Shown: positions 1 through 8,416 of the stretch, piece after piece
How positions within the stretch are numbered: position 1 is the first letter of the stretch
Layout of the letters: each line of letters opens with the position of its first letter
NCBI GenBank assembly: GCA_965247385.1
Contig: CBDFHG010000003.1
Coordinates: forward strand, 1 to 64,000
Source: Thermohalobaculum sp965247385
Lineage (GTDB): Bacteria > Pseudomonadota > Alphaproteobacteria > Rhodobacterales > Rhodobacteraceae
Length of the DNA: 64,000 nt
Reading direction: 5' to 3'
Made by a program: the position numbers and the translations under genes
The notes under the pieces: generated by a model
The model's database searches: none
Told to the model about the DNA's origin: nothing
What the model saw: only the letters and a program-made list of their open reading frames with translations

Positions 1-1
1 C

Positions 2-943
2 CTTCTCATCCAGATGATCAAGGGGTGTCTCGACTTCCCTGAAGATCGGCCGGACATTCATGAGGTGCTGCGGCTGTTGGAGCAGGCCAGGGCTGAGATC
101 AGAGATGAGGAGAGTGACATGAATAAGCTGGAGTTGGTACGAGCCCTTCACAGCCAGCCCAGGAACCAGGTGAGGGACAGTCGACTCCTTTTTACAGACT
201 TTCAGAGTGGTGTATCTGAGAGGTAGTCTTGCCTTGTTCTTTTTTCTTGCACAGAGTTTGGAGCGAGATCTCCAGACCAGGGTGAGGGAGATTGCTGATC
301 TGCAGCAGCAACTGAAACGACAGGTGAGTCTAGTCTGAACTATATGTCATGTGGTGTGTGTTTCTGACTTGAGGTTGTCCCTGACTACAGGAGGCTGAGA
401 GAGATGCCAAGGACAGGGAGCTAGCACAGGCACAGCAGCAACTGAGACGACAGGTGAGTCTAGTCTGAACTACATGTCATGTGGTGTGTGTTCTGACTGG
501 AGGTTGTCCTGACTACAGGAGGGCTGAGAGAGATGCCAAGGACAGGGAGCTAGCTCAGGCACAGCAGCAACTGAGGAAACTGGTAGGTTGAGACCTATTG
601 ACCTATTGAATGAGAAGTGATGTGTAGTGACTGCTGCATTGGCTCATACAGAGTGAGTCTAGCCGGAGGGAGATTGGTGATCTACAGTGGCAGAACCAGG
701 AACTAAGACAACATGTGAGTCTAGTGTAAAGACTGTATCGTAATGCTTATTTAAATGTAGCATGTTGCTATGATTATTCAGGAGCAGTCTAGCAGGAGGG
801 AGCTGCAATCCAGCGAGGCTCTAGTGGCTGACTTCCAGAAGAGTCTTCAGCAGAAAGACTCAGAGCTGGAGGCACTGAGGGCAAAGGTCACCACTCACAA
901 TGAACAAGCTGTGTTAAGGCCTGTCCACACTGTACAAAATTGA
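2..943 (+). CDS. Sponge-type kinase/coiled-coil gene, 3' part (exons 1-6 visible)
   Basis: Eukaryotic gene entering from the left edge. Exon 1 (2-169) encodes the last helices of a protein kinase domain (CLDFPEDRPDIHEVLRLLE is the classic end of the C-lobe). Short phase-0 exons follow at 255-323, 391-453, about 519-582, 652-714 and 782 onward; each starts after an AG and all but the last end at a GT. They encode a Gln/Glu/Arg-rich coiled coil (for example DLQQQLKRQ). The exon at about 519 duplicates the one at 391 but carries an extra G that breaks the frame. The last exon has no clear donor and runs into a transposon at 917. Kinase plus coiled coil followed by kelch exons (see 4228) fits the kinase-kelch proteins of sponges. 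Exon borders are inferred; no transcript evidence was available. Confidence 0.7.
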
Positions 944-1852
944 ATGTGCATTGAATCCGCTTCCGCTGAATGCGCATTCAATCCGGTACCGTTCTCGTCC
1001 ACACTGCTATTTTCCGTAACTGAATCACATTGCGTGTGACCGAGTACGCGGGTTCAATCTTATAGCGTATGATATAATATCATATGATATTCACTTGCTC
1101 GCTGCGCCGCGCTGTCAAGCCCAATGCAATAATGGCATATCTTGGGCCGGGCATGGCAGCATGTGCATGTTTTGGTCACCATTCTTTTTCTCTGGAACGC
1201 TCTTCTGTGCCTACGCAAAGACTCATCCAACCCAGAGACGAATGAGAGCAGGAATGAGGCAGCATAGATTCCGTGAACCAATGCAAGAGTTTTAACTTGA
1301 AAGACAGAGAAGACTGCGGTAAGCAGTCAAAAAAGTAGAATGAGCTTAGTTCCCCCAGCTATTATAAATCAAGGCCTGTGTCCCTAGGGCTACATTACTC
1401 CCCTTTCTGTATAAATTTGAGGCCTATGCATCAGCTTTTTGGTTTTTCGGGCGGCACTGCTTCCTCGAAAAACTCGTAGCCCGTCTCTGTGCTATTTCCC
1501 TCGCTATGCTATTCTTTTGAAGACCACGGGATTTCGCGTAACGCCATCGCGCTCACCCTGTTGGTCTGGCTCCATACACCAACCAACGACCTGGTTTGTT
1601 CATAAGAGCAATCGCCAGGCATCACTGGTGCTCTTGCAAACGCTAATTACACATATACATATGCGTACATGCACGTGACTGCACAGAAACACACCGCGAA
1701 GTGGATTCGATCCACTTCAAACCACCTCGTGAAGTGGTTTGGGTGGAACCGGTTTGAATGCGCATCACGCCAATGTGCATTCAGTGTGGACACAACTGAT
1801 CCGGATTGAATGTGCATTCAATGCGCATTGAGCAGCCAGTGTGGACAGGCCT
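917..1852. mobile_element. Harbinger-like non-autonomous DNA transposon
   Basis: The ends form an inverted repeat: AGGCCTGTCCACACTG at 917-932 and its reverse complement at 1837-1852. The element is flanked by a 3-bp duplication TTA (914-916 and 1853-1855), which is the hallmark of PIF/Harbinger insertions. Next to the ends lie subterminal repeats of a motif like TGCGCATTCAAT in both orientations. The 936-bp interior has no long ORF, so it would depend on a transposase supplied in trans. It sits at the 3' end of the coiled-coil exon of the kinase gene and may disrupt or lie beside that exon. Confidence 0.75.
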
Positions 1853-1923
1853 TTACTCCCAGCCTATGAATATTGGTATCTGTGGTCTAGAAGTGTGACT
1901 ATTGCTCCATCCTCCATTCCCAG

Positions 1924-2004
1924 ACACCGAGTGCTTCATTGCCCTCTCCCCAGCCCAGGACACACGCCACCAGAGACACCTCTCACCCAACTCAACTGGT
2001 ACAG
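1924..2004 (+). CDS. Candidate sponge exon, Ser/Pro/Thr-rich linker
   Basis: An 81-nt phase-0 open segment lies between an acceptor (TTCCCAG, ending 1923) and a donor (ACAG/GTATGG, after 2004). It encodes 27 residues rich in Pro, Ser, Thr and Gln (TPSASLPSPQPRT...). It keeps the same 0-0 phase as the upstream coiled-coil exons, so it can be spliced onto them. The function is presumably an unstructured linker between coiled coil and kelch domain. It is called from splice signals and phase only. Confidence 0.45.
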
Positions 2005-2099
2005 GTATGGGTGGACTCTTACACAATGTCATGTACATAGATATAGGTCAGTTTCATGTATTATGTAGAGCTAGCTCAGTTTAATGACATGTATATAAT

Positions 2100-2199
2100 T
2101 ATAGCCTCGATTTCCAGGCTTACTCCTTCACTCGTACAAATTGTAGCATGACCTTTGACCCCACCGAGCGAGGCAGAGAGCCTGGAAATCGAGGCTATA
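2100..2199. repeat. 100-bp MITE with perfect 21-bp inverted ends
   Basis: Bases 2100-2120 and 2179-2199 are perfect inverted copies (core AGCCTCGATTTCCAGGCT), separated by about 58 bp of unrelated sequence. TA dinucleotides at both ends would fit a Tc1/mariner-like TA target. It has no coding capacity. It lies in an intron of the kinase/kelch gene. Confidence 0.65.
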
Positions 2200-2827
2200 T
2201 AGTCTATTGAGCTAGACCCTCCTCCCGCTCGCGCAATTTCAGCACGTGCATAATTAAACGGTGGAGGGAAGCGGGAGAGAGTGTCTAGCAGATGTCATTA
2301 GTATTCATGATATTCATAAAAGAATTGACCAATCAGATTGGAGTACCCAGAACCCGGATACTTGCTGACAGTGCATTCAAGTGGATGGTGGTGTGTGCAT
2401 GCTAACAGTCTTTGCTCCATTTCTGGCAGATAGTGGAGGCGAAGAGCAAGACGATGGATTCTCTGGGTTAGGCGTAGGCCCCTACTGTCTACCTATCGCA
2501 AAATAAGTGGCTGTCTCTCATTGCTTTGACTGGAAAAGCTCTTTTTGTCAGGACGGAAAATGGTTATAGGCCGTGAATCCCCAACGTATGTCAAGTTTTT
2601 GTAATTGATTGTAGAGAAGCTGATGCTTACCCTGCGAGAAGTAAGTAGTAGAGGCCTTCATCTAATCCAGCAATCCATCGCCTTGCTCTTGCTCCCCCGT
2701 TTAATTACGCGCGTACGGAAATTGGCGCGAGCGGGAGGAGGGTCTAGCTCAATAGAATCAAGGCTATATAATTATTTGCTGCCGATAGATGATTTCCACA
2801 TTTGTTTTTGCCTCCATTCCATTCCAG

Positions 2828-2905
2828 CCTCATCAACCTCATCCCGGACCCATTCCCCCAGTGATAGTTGGTTGCAACTGTCTCCCTCCGTCTACTCAGA
2901 GAAAG
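2828..2905 (+). CDS. Candidate sponge exon, Pro/His-rich linker, copy 1
   Basis: A 78-nt phase-0 exon between acceptor ATTCCAG (ending 2827) and donor AAAG/GTATT (after 2905). It encodes 26 residues starting PHQPHPGPIPPVIVG and ending PPSTQRK. The sequence is nearly the same as the exon at 3243-3320, so the pair represents an exon duplication that preserves frame. The linker between the coiled coil and the kelch domain is the likely location in the protein. Confidence 0.5.
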
Positions 2906-3242
2906 GTATTCCATTACTTACCTCCTCTATGCATTCATTCTAGAACATGGCTCTATGTAGCAAGTGGCTGCATTTGGCTATCTAGGATATGACAGGACAC
3001 ACAAGGGAGGGAGCCTGGGACAAGGCTATATCTAGGGTATGTTGTGATTTCAAGGGAAGTGAGGGAGCGATGTGAGAATCATTTTACTACCTCTAACATG
3101 TATACACTTCCTTTAAAGTGAATGTCACCGTATTTAAGGACCTTGCGCGAGCGGGAGGAGGGTCTAGCTCGATAGAATCAAGGCTATATATTTGCTGCCG
3201 ATAGATGATTTCCACATTTGTCTTGCCTCCATTCCATTCCAG

Positions 3243-3320
3243 CCTCCTCAACCTCATCCCGGACCCATTCCTCCAGTGATAGTTGGTCTCAACCCTCTCC
3301 CTCCGTCTACTCAGAGAAAG
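3243..3320 (+). CDS. Candidate sponge exon, Pro/His-rich linker, copy 2
   Basis: Duplicate of the 78-nt exon at 2828, about 415 bp downstream, with the same acceptor (ATTCCAG) and donor (AAAG/GTATT). It encodes PPQPHPGPIPPVIVG... and differs from copy 1 mainly by replacing a CNC with an LNP segment. Phase 0 on both sides means that either copy, or both, could be spliced without a frame change. Confidence 0.5.
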
Positions 3321-3670
3321 GTATTCCATTACTTACCTCCTCTACTCCCGTTTAATTATGTGTGTGTGGAAATTGCGCGAGCGGGAGGAGGGTCTAGCTC
3401 GATAGAATCAATGCTATATATTTGCTGCCGATAGATGAATGTCGCCGTATATAAGGACCTAAATTTAGAATTTGTAGCTAAAAAAAGGTTTAGTCATGAG
3501 AAACACATTGTGAAAATGCAATTAAGCACGTTTCGTATTGCTTATTTTACACATGCGGAATGATTTTGCGCTATGTACGGAGCGGATAACTACCACACAC
3601 ACTATGATTACCACACGACTGGATGCAAGTTCTACAAATAGTTCCTTATATACAGCGATATTTGATTTAA

Positions 3671-3968
3671 AGGTACCATCCGATGGCTCGCGCGCAATTG
3701 CGCACTTGCCTATTAGTCTTTACTACCGTCTCCTGTCTGTCTAGTCTTGTCTCTAGCCAACTTGCTGTGCCGTTCTACGCGTTCTTTGGGGCTGAACAAG
3801 CGTAAGTAAGTCGGCAGCGCTCGCGATCTTGTGATGAACTGTGGGACGGATAATGGGTGTGGTCTACGCAATGACCAATCAGATCGCTCACTACCACGTG
3901 GTCGAGAATTGAATCTTGATTTCACCGGCCGATGATTCAAGATTACGCGTGCCCATCGGATGGTACCT
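3671..3968. mobile_element. piggyBac-like MITE with TTAA target sites
   Basis: The ends AGGTACCATCCGATGG (3671-3686) and its reverse complement (3953-3968) are perfect inverted repeats. TTAA lies directly outside both ends (3667-3670 and 3969-3972). TTAA duplication is diagnostic of piggyBac-type insertion. The 298-bp interior has no transposase. From 3973 to the exon at 4228 only AT-rich intron-like sequence is seen. Confidence 0.7.
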
Positions 3969-4227
3969 TTAACATTACACAGTTCATTGCTTGGTTTGGA
4001 CACCTAATACTTTGTTACTATAAATATTTAGGTATTGTTACTATATTTAGCTCTATGCAGAGTGTAGGTAGGAAGATGTACAATATGGTAGGTGTAAGCA
4101 GCTAATAACAATGAGTACCATCATGGGAGGGAACTGTGTAGCTATTTATAGTAACATATTCCTATCATAATTATAATTCCATTGTTATACAATTATTATC
4201 ATTACATGTCATGTGATCTCCCCTCAG

Positions 4228-4505
4228 CTCACTGTGCAGTGCCACACACAGAAGAAGAAAGCACCATGTGAAATATGCAGGGGTTCAGCTGTCGCAGACC
4301 TGAATATTGTGTATTGCATGACAAACTACTCCAACTCAGTCTATCGCTATCAGTTGAGGGAAGACCAATGGAATGATCTGCCTTCATGTCCATATATGGA
4401 CTCAGGACTTGTCGTTATTGATGGTATATTGACTGCTGTGGGGGGAAGCGATGGATCTTGTCGCACAAACAAACTATTCACATTATGACAGAGCGATGGG
4501 TTGAG
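4228..4505 (+). CDS. Sponge kelch-repeat exon, cut by the bacterial junction
   Basis: The exon begins after a pyrimidine-rich acceptor (CTCCCCTCAG, ending 4227). It reads LTVQCHTQKKKAPCEICRG, then a kelch blade (SVYRYQLREDQWNDLPSCP) and a second blade start (VVIDGILTAVGGSDGS, with TNKLFTL). The in-frame TGA after LFTL at 4486 looks like a one-base indel, because the next frame continues TERWVE, as expected for a kelch strand. Eukaryotic similarity ends at about 4503-4506, where GC-rich bacterial sequence begins. The exon belongs with the upstream kinase/coiled-coil exons. Confidence 0.7.
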
Positions 4506-4508
4506 CGC
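4498..4508. other. Junction between eukaryotic and bacterial sequence
   Basis: Left of about 4503 the sequence encodes a kelch strand on the plus strand. Right of about 4506 it encodes the C-terminal part of a DUF1445 protein on the minus strand. Neither coding unit is complete, and base composition changes abruptly. The shared bases around GGTTGAGCGCG make the exact join uncertain by a few nucleotides. No transposon end or target duplication marks the join. Confidence 0.8.
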
Positions 4509-5165
4509 GAACTCGGCCGGGTCGCCCCAGTTCGGTATGCCGAGGTCGCCAACGCCGATCTCCTCGCCGGACCCGACATGCACCGGCGCGCCGTGGGCAT
4601 GGGCATACCGGCTGGTGATCTCGATAGCCTTGTCGACCTGGTCTTCCGGGATCGGCCGCATCGAGACGACCATGGTGCCGCGGAACGGGCCGACAGGCGT
4701 CAGCGCGAGGTTGGTGCGGTACATCGGCACCGTCCGGTTCGCCGCGATATGTTTCATGGCGATGCCGGCCTCCGCCAGCGCTCGCTCGAAGGTGAACGAA
4801 CAGCCCAGCGCGAAGGCGACCATGTCGTCGGTCCAGAGTTGCGAGATGTCGTGTGGTGCCTCGTCCAGATCACCGTCACGGAAGATGTTGTAGCCCGGAA
4901 CGTCGGTGCGGATGTCGATATCGCCCAGCATGCCCATCGACGGGTCGCCGCGGCGCGAGACGCCGACCAGCGGGCAGGGCCGCCCGTTCGCCAGGCAGAA
5001 CTGGTGGAAGTCGTCGGCGAAGCCGGCACCGAGGATGGCGAGATTTGCCTGCAACTTGCCCGGCGCGAGGCCGGCGGTCTGGCCCCGATAATTGCCAGCG
5101 CGGATCTGCCGCCTGATCTCGGCAATCGGTTGGCGTTTCAGGGTCTCGTAGTCGATCTCGGTCAT
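4504..5165 (-). pseudogene. DUF1445 (D-glutamate cyclase / putative hydro-lyase), 3'-truncated
   Basis: The reading frame starts with MTEIDYETLKRQPIAEIRRQ and keeps the family hallmarks: AGLAPGKLQANL, then DIRTDVPGYNIFRDG and GCSFTFERAL, and finally SMRPIP. DUF1445 includes the D-glutamate cyclase that converts D-glutamate to 5-oxo-D-proline, although many bacterial members have unknown substrates. Family proteins are about 265 residues. Here about 220 are bacterial, and the last segment (after GDPAEFA) is lost at the sponge junction, so the gene is cut by the contig join rather than by natural decay. It is divergent from the TRAP operon, with a 154-bp intergenic region that probably holds both promoters. 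A 5-oxoprolinase gene lies in the same cluster, which supports a role in this pathway. Confidence 0.8.
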
Positions 5166-5319
5166 GGCGTCGCCTCCGGTGCGTCAACCATTCTGTGGGC
5201 CGCCACGCCGGAATGCAATCAGTCAACGAATTTGTGGCTTCCCTTTCTGCGTTCGACGCGGCTAGGGTACCCAACCACGGCGGCGCGACGATCGCCTGAT
5301 AATTCGGGAGAATGATAGT

Positions 5320-6372
5320 ATGAGACTGGCACTCGGCGCGGCATTTGCCGCAACGCTCGCAATCGCGGCCCCGGCCCTGGCGGACGAGATCGACACCCGC
5401 GAATTCGCCGTCGTCGGCACTTGGGGCAACCTGATTAACTGGAAGGAACATGAAAGCCGTTTGTGGGCAGATGTGCTGACGGCGGCCTCGGGCGGCAAGC
5501 TCACCGCAAACGCCAAGCCCTACACGGAACTCGGCCTTTCGGGCTACGAGGTCATCAAGCTCCTCAAGCTCGGCACCATGGACGCCGTGCACGCGCTGAC
5601 CACGTATACCTCGCAGGACAGCCCGGCGCTGGAGGGAATCGATCTGGCCGGCGTGTTCCAGGACTTCGACACCTACCGCGCCGCGCTCAAGGCCTACGAG
5701 CCGATCATCCGGCGCGAGTTGAAGGTGAAATACAATGCCGAGCTGATCATGCTCTACACCTTCCCGAGCCAACAGCTCTGGTGCAAGCTCGAGGAAGGCG
5801 AGGGCTCGCTCAAAAGCCTTGCCGGCAAGAAGATCCGCACCTATTCGACTTCTCTGGGCGATTTCATCGAGGGGCTGGGCGCCGCTGCCGTGACGCTGGC
5901 CTTCGCCGAGGTCGTGCCGGCGCTGCAGAAGGGCGTCGCCGATTGCGGCATCACCGGCACTGGGCCAGCCTACAACGCCAAGTGGTGGCAGGTCGTGACC
6001 CACAACGTCCAGGTCCGGCTCGGCTATGCCGCGACCTTCATGGCCTTCAACGGCGACACCTGGGCGAGCCTCTCCGATGACACCAAGGCGCTGATCAAGA
6101 AGACCGCGGCCCAGGTCGAGGGCGAAATCTGGGACTCGATCGTGACCACCGACGCGACCGCACTGGCCTGCAACGCCGCCGGCCCCTGCCCCTGGGGCGA
6201 GCCCGGCGGCATGACGCCGGTCGAGCCCTCGGCAGCCGATCAGGCCTTGCTGAAGGACATCGTCGAGAACTTCGTCCTGAAGCGCTTCGCCGAACGTTGC
6301 GGCCGAGCTTGCGCCGAGGAGTGGAACGCCACGATGGGTGAGATCGCCGGCGTCAAGGCGCCGATCGAGTAA
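5320..6372 (+). CDS. dctP: TRAP transporter substrate-binding protein (DctP family)
   Basis: A 350-residue periplasmic protein with a clear signal peptide (residues 1-22, ending APALA). The DctP fold is recognisable from AELIMLYTFPSQQLW, KSLAGKKIRTYS (containing the conserved Arg that binds the substrate carboxylate) and the GVADCGITGTG segment. A GGGAG Shine-Dalgarno sequence precedes the ATG. It captures an organic acid for the DctQM permease encoded just downstream. The substrate cannot be read from sequence; the neighbouring DUF1445 and oxoprolinase genes suggest 5-oxoproline, D-glutamate or a related acid. A late Cys pair (RCGRACAEE) is unusual and may form a disulfide. Confidence 0.9.
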   Translation: MRLALGAAFAATLAIAAPALADEIDTREFAVVGTWGNLINWKEHESRLWADVLTAASGGKLTANAKPYTELGLSGYEVIKLLKLGTMDAVHALTTYTSQDSPALEGIDLAGVFQDFDTYRAALKAYEPIIRRELKVKYNAELIMLYTFPSQQLWCKLEEGEGSLKSLAGKKIRTYSTSLGDFIEGLGAAAVTLAFAEVVPALQKGVADCGITGTGPAYNAKWWQVVTHNVQVRLGYAATFMAFNGDTWASLSDDTKALIKKTAAQVEGEIWDSIVTTDATALACNAAGPCPWGEPGGMTPVEPSAADQALLKDIVENFVLKRFAERCGRACAEEWNATMGEIAGVKAPIE

Positions 6373-6436
6373 GCGGCCTACGGCCCCTCTCCCGACGGCG
6401 CCGCCTGGCGCCTCCCTCCTCCCTTGCGGGGGAGGG

Positions 6437-7054
6437 ATGGGGATGAGCCGCCCGCCTGAGCACATGGAACAGTTCGCCCGCATCCACCGCATCTTCGAGC
6501 GGCTTTCGCTCTGGGCCGTCTGGCTCGGCGGCGGTGCGCTGATGCTCGCGGCGATCATGGTGACCATCGACGTTCTGGCGCGGAAATATCTGAACGTCAC
6601 CATGTCAGGGTCCGACGAGATCACCGGCTATGTCTTCGCCGGGGTCACGACATGGGCCTATGCCTACTGCCTGCTGCACCGCTCGAACATCCGCATCGAC
6701 GCACTCTACAACATTTTCCCGCGCGGGGTGCGCGCAACGCTCGACATCGTCGGGCTGATCGGGCTGCTGGTGTTCATGGGGTTCTTCACGTCCAAGGCGG
6801 TGGGAGTCGTCAGCGAAACATGGATTAACAATTCCGTCTCGGTCACGACGTTGCTCACGCCCTTGTGGATCCCGCAGATCGTCTGGCTCGGCGGATTGCT
6901 GTTCTTCAACGTCACTCTGATCTTCTTGATCGTCTACGCGGTGCTCTCGTTCATTGTCGAAGGCCCTGGCGCGGTGCAGAAGCTCGCCGGCACCATGAGC
7001 GTGCAGGACGAGGTTGCTGAGGGGACCCGCGGTATCGAGGAGATGGATCAGTGA
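6437..7054 (+). CDS. dctQ: TRAP transporter small permease (DctQ family)
   Basis: About 205 residues with four predicted membrane helices (near LWAVWLGGGALML, GYVFAGVTTWAYAY, DIVGLIGLLVFMG and VWLGGLLFFNVTL), the standard topology for DctQ. It pairs with DctM to form the membrane complex that uses the sodium gradient. The ATG at 6437 follows a strong GGGGGAGGG; ATG codons at 6443 and 6464 are alternatives. It lies between dctP and dctM in the same orientation. The charged C-terminal tail (about 40 residues) is cytoplasmic. Confidence 0.88.
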   Translation: MGMSRPPEHMEQFARIHRIFERLSLWAVWLGGGALMLAAIMVTIDVLARKYLNVTMSGSDEITGYVFAGVTTWAYAYCLLHRSNIRIDALYNIFPRGVRATLDIVGLIGLLVFMGFFTSKAVGVVSETWINNSVSVTTLLTPLWIPQIVWLGGLLFFNVTLIFLIVYAVLSFIVEGPGAVQKLAGTMSVQDEVAEGTRGIEEMDQ

Positions 7055-7125
7055 GCGATTCCTGTCATCGCGCCGCCCCGGGGCTGCCCCGCGATTGCAT
7101 CAAGAATTACCGGGAAACTCGCTAG

Positions 7126-8412
7126 ATGGCTGGCTGGATCGTTGTCGCCCTGCTGGTTCTGGTGCTGGCCGCAGTTCCCGTGGCGGCGGTGCTGGGGCTT
7201 CTGTCGATGGGCCTCGACCAGGCCTTTATGGATGGCCGGCTGAGCCGGGCGATGGGCGAATTCATCTGGGACAAGCAGAAGGAGTTCATCCTAGTCGCCA
7301 TCCCGATGTTCATTCTGCTGGGCGAAATCATGCTGCGCGCCGGTGTCGCCCGGCGGATGTACGCCGCCGTCGCCCAGTGGCTGAGCTGGCTGCCCGGCGG
7401 GCTGATGCACGCCAACATCGGCTCGTGCGCGATCTTCGCGGCGTCCTCCGGCTCGTCGGTTGCGACAGCCGCGACCGTCGGAACCGTCGCCTACCCGGAG
7501 ATCGAGAAGCGCGGTTATCACGAGGGGCTGTTCCTCGGCTCGCTCGCGGCGGGCGGCACGCTCGGCATCCTGATCCCGCCCTCGATCAACCTGATCATCT
7601 ACGGGCTGATCACCAACACCTCGGTGCCCGAGCTTTACTTGGCCGGGATCATCCCAGGGCTGGTGCTTGCCAGCCTCTTCATCTTGATCATCATCGTCGC
7701 CTGCGTGATTCGGCGGAGCTGGGCCGGCGAAAAGTCCGAGACCTCCTGGGCCGAACGCTGGCGCTCGCTGCCCGACCTGCTGCCGCCGATCCTGTTGTTC
7801 GGCGCGGTTGTCGGATCGATCTATGCCGGCATCGCGACACCGACCGAGGCAGCCTCGATCGGCGTGGTCTTCGCGCTGATCCTCGCCGCCTGGACCCGCA
7901 CCCTGAATTTGCGCATGCTGCGCGATGCCTTCGAGGGCACGATGCGTACCACCGCGATGATCATGCTGATCATCCTGGCGGCGGTGTTCCTGAATTTCAT
8001 CCTCGGCTTCATCGGGGTCACGCAGGCGCTGATCAACTTTATCGGTGAACTGGGATGGACATCGCTCGAGACGATGATCGCGCTGGTGATTTTCTACCTG
8101 ATCCTCGGCATGTTCATGGAGACGCTGTCGATGCTCTTGACCACCGTGCCAGTAGTTTTTCCGCTGGTGGTGCAACTCGGCTATGATCCGGTCTGGTTCG
8201 GCATCCTGATCACGGTCTTGATGGAGACGGCGCTGATCACGCCGCCGATCGGCGTAAACCTCTACGTTGTTCACGGGGTCCGCACGCGCGGCGGCAAGTT
8301 CAACGATGTCGCCTGGGGCGCACTTCCATTCGTCCTGATGATGATCGCGATGATCGCGCTGTTGATCGCCTTTCCAGAAATCGCGCTCTACCTGCCGCAG
8401 CTGGTATACTGA
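7126..8412 (+). CDS. dctM: TRAP transporter large permease (DctM family)
   Basis: A 428-residue polytopic membrane protein with DctM signatures: IPMFILLGEIMLRAG, the SGSSVATAATVGTVAYPEM-like loop (here GTVAYPEIEKRGY), GGTLGILIPPSI, and the second half ALITPPIGVNLYVV. About 12 helices are expected. It is the transport subunit of the dctPQM set; the gene follows dctQ by 71 bp. It ends four bases before the convergent hydrolase gene, so no separate terminator is seen. Confidence 0.92.
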   Translation: MAGWIVVALLVLVLAAVPVAAVLGLLSMGLDQAFMDGRLSRAMGEFIWDKQKEFILVAIPMFILLGEIMLRAGVARRMYAAVAQWLSWLPGGLMHANIGSCAIFAASSGSSVATAATVGTVAYPEIEKRGYHEGLFLGSLAAGGTLGILIPPSINLIIYGLITNTSVPELYLAGIIPGLVLASLFILIIIVACVIRRSWAGEKSETSWAERWRSLPDLLPPILLFGAVVGSIYAGIATPTEAASIGVVFALILAAWTRTLNLRMLRDAFEGTMRTTAMIMLIILAAVFLNFILGFIGVTQALINFIGELGWTSLETMIALVIFYLILGMFMETLSMLLTTVPVVFPLVVQLGYDPVWFGILITVLMETALITPPIGVNLYVVHGVRTRGGKFNDVAWGALPFVLMMIAMIALLIAFPEIALYLPQLVY

Positions 8413-8416
8413 GCGC

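Larger units (their letters stand above)
2202..3440. repeat. Dispersed and tandem intronic repeat family (four copies)
   Basis: A motif containing GCGCGAGCGGGAGGAGGG followed by TCTAGCTC, with a flank resembling AATCAAGGCTATATA, occurs in direct orientation at about 2726, 3146 and 3376, and inverted at about 2202-2260. Copies 1 and 2 continue through an identical-looking intron 3' end, a 78-nt exon and its donor (see 2828 and 3243). Copy 3 stops after GCCGATAGATGA. The inverted copy adjoins the 100-bp MITE. Outside the two exons no coding signal is seen here. Confidence 0.65.

Noticed and set aside
1..4505. Transfer of a eukaryotic kelch gene into the bacterium
   Set aside because: Introns, eukaryotic transposons with intact target duplications and an abrupt unmarked join point to host DNA in a chimeric contig rather than a gene working in the bacterium.
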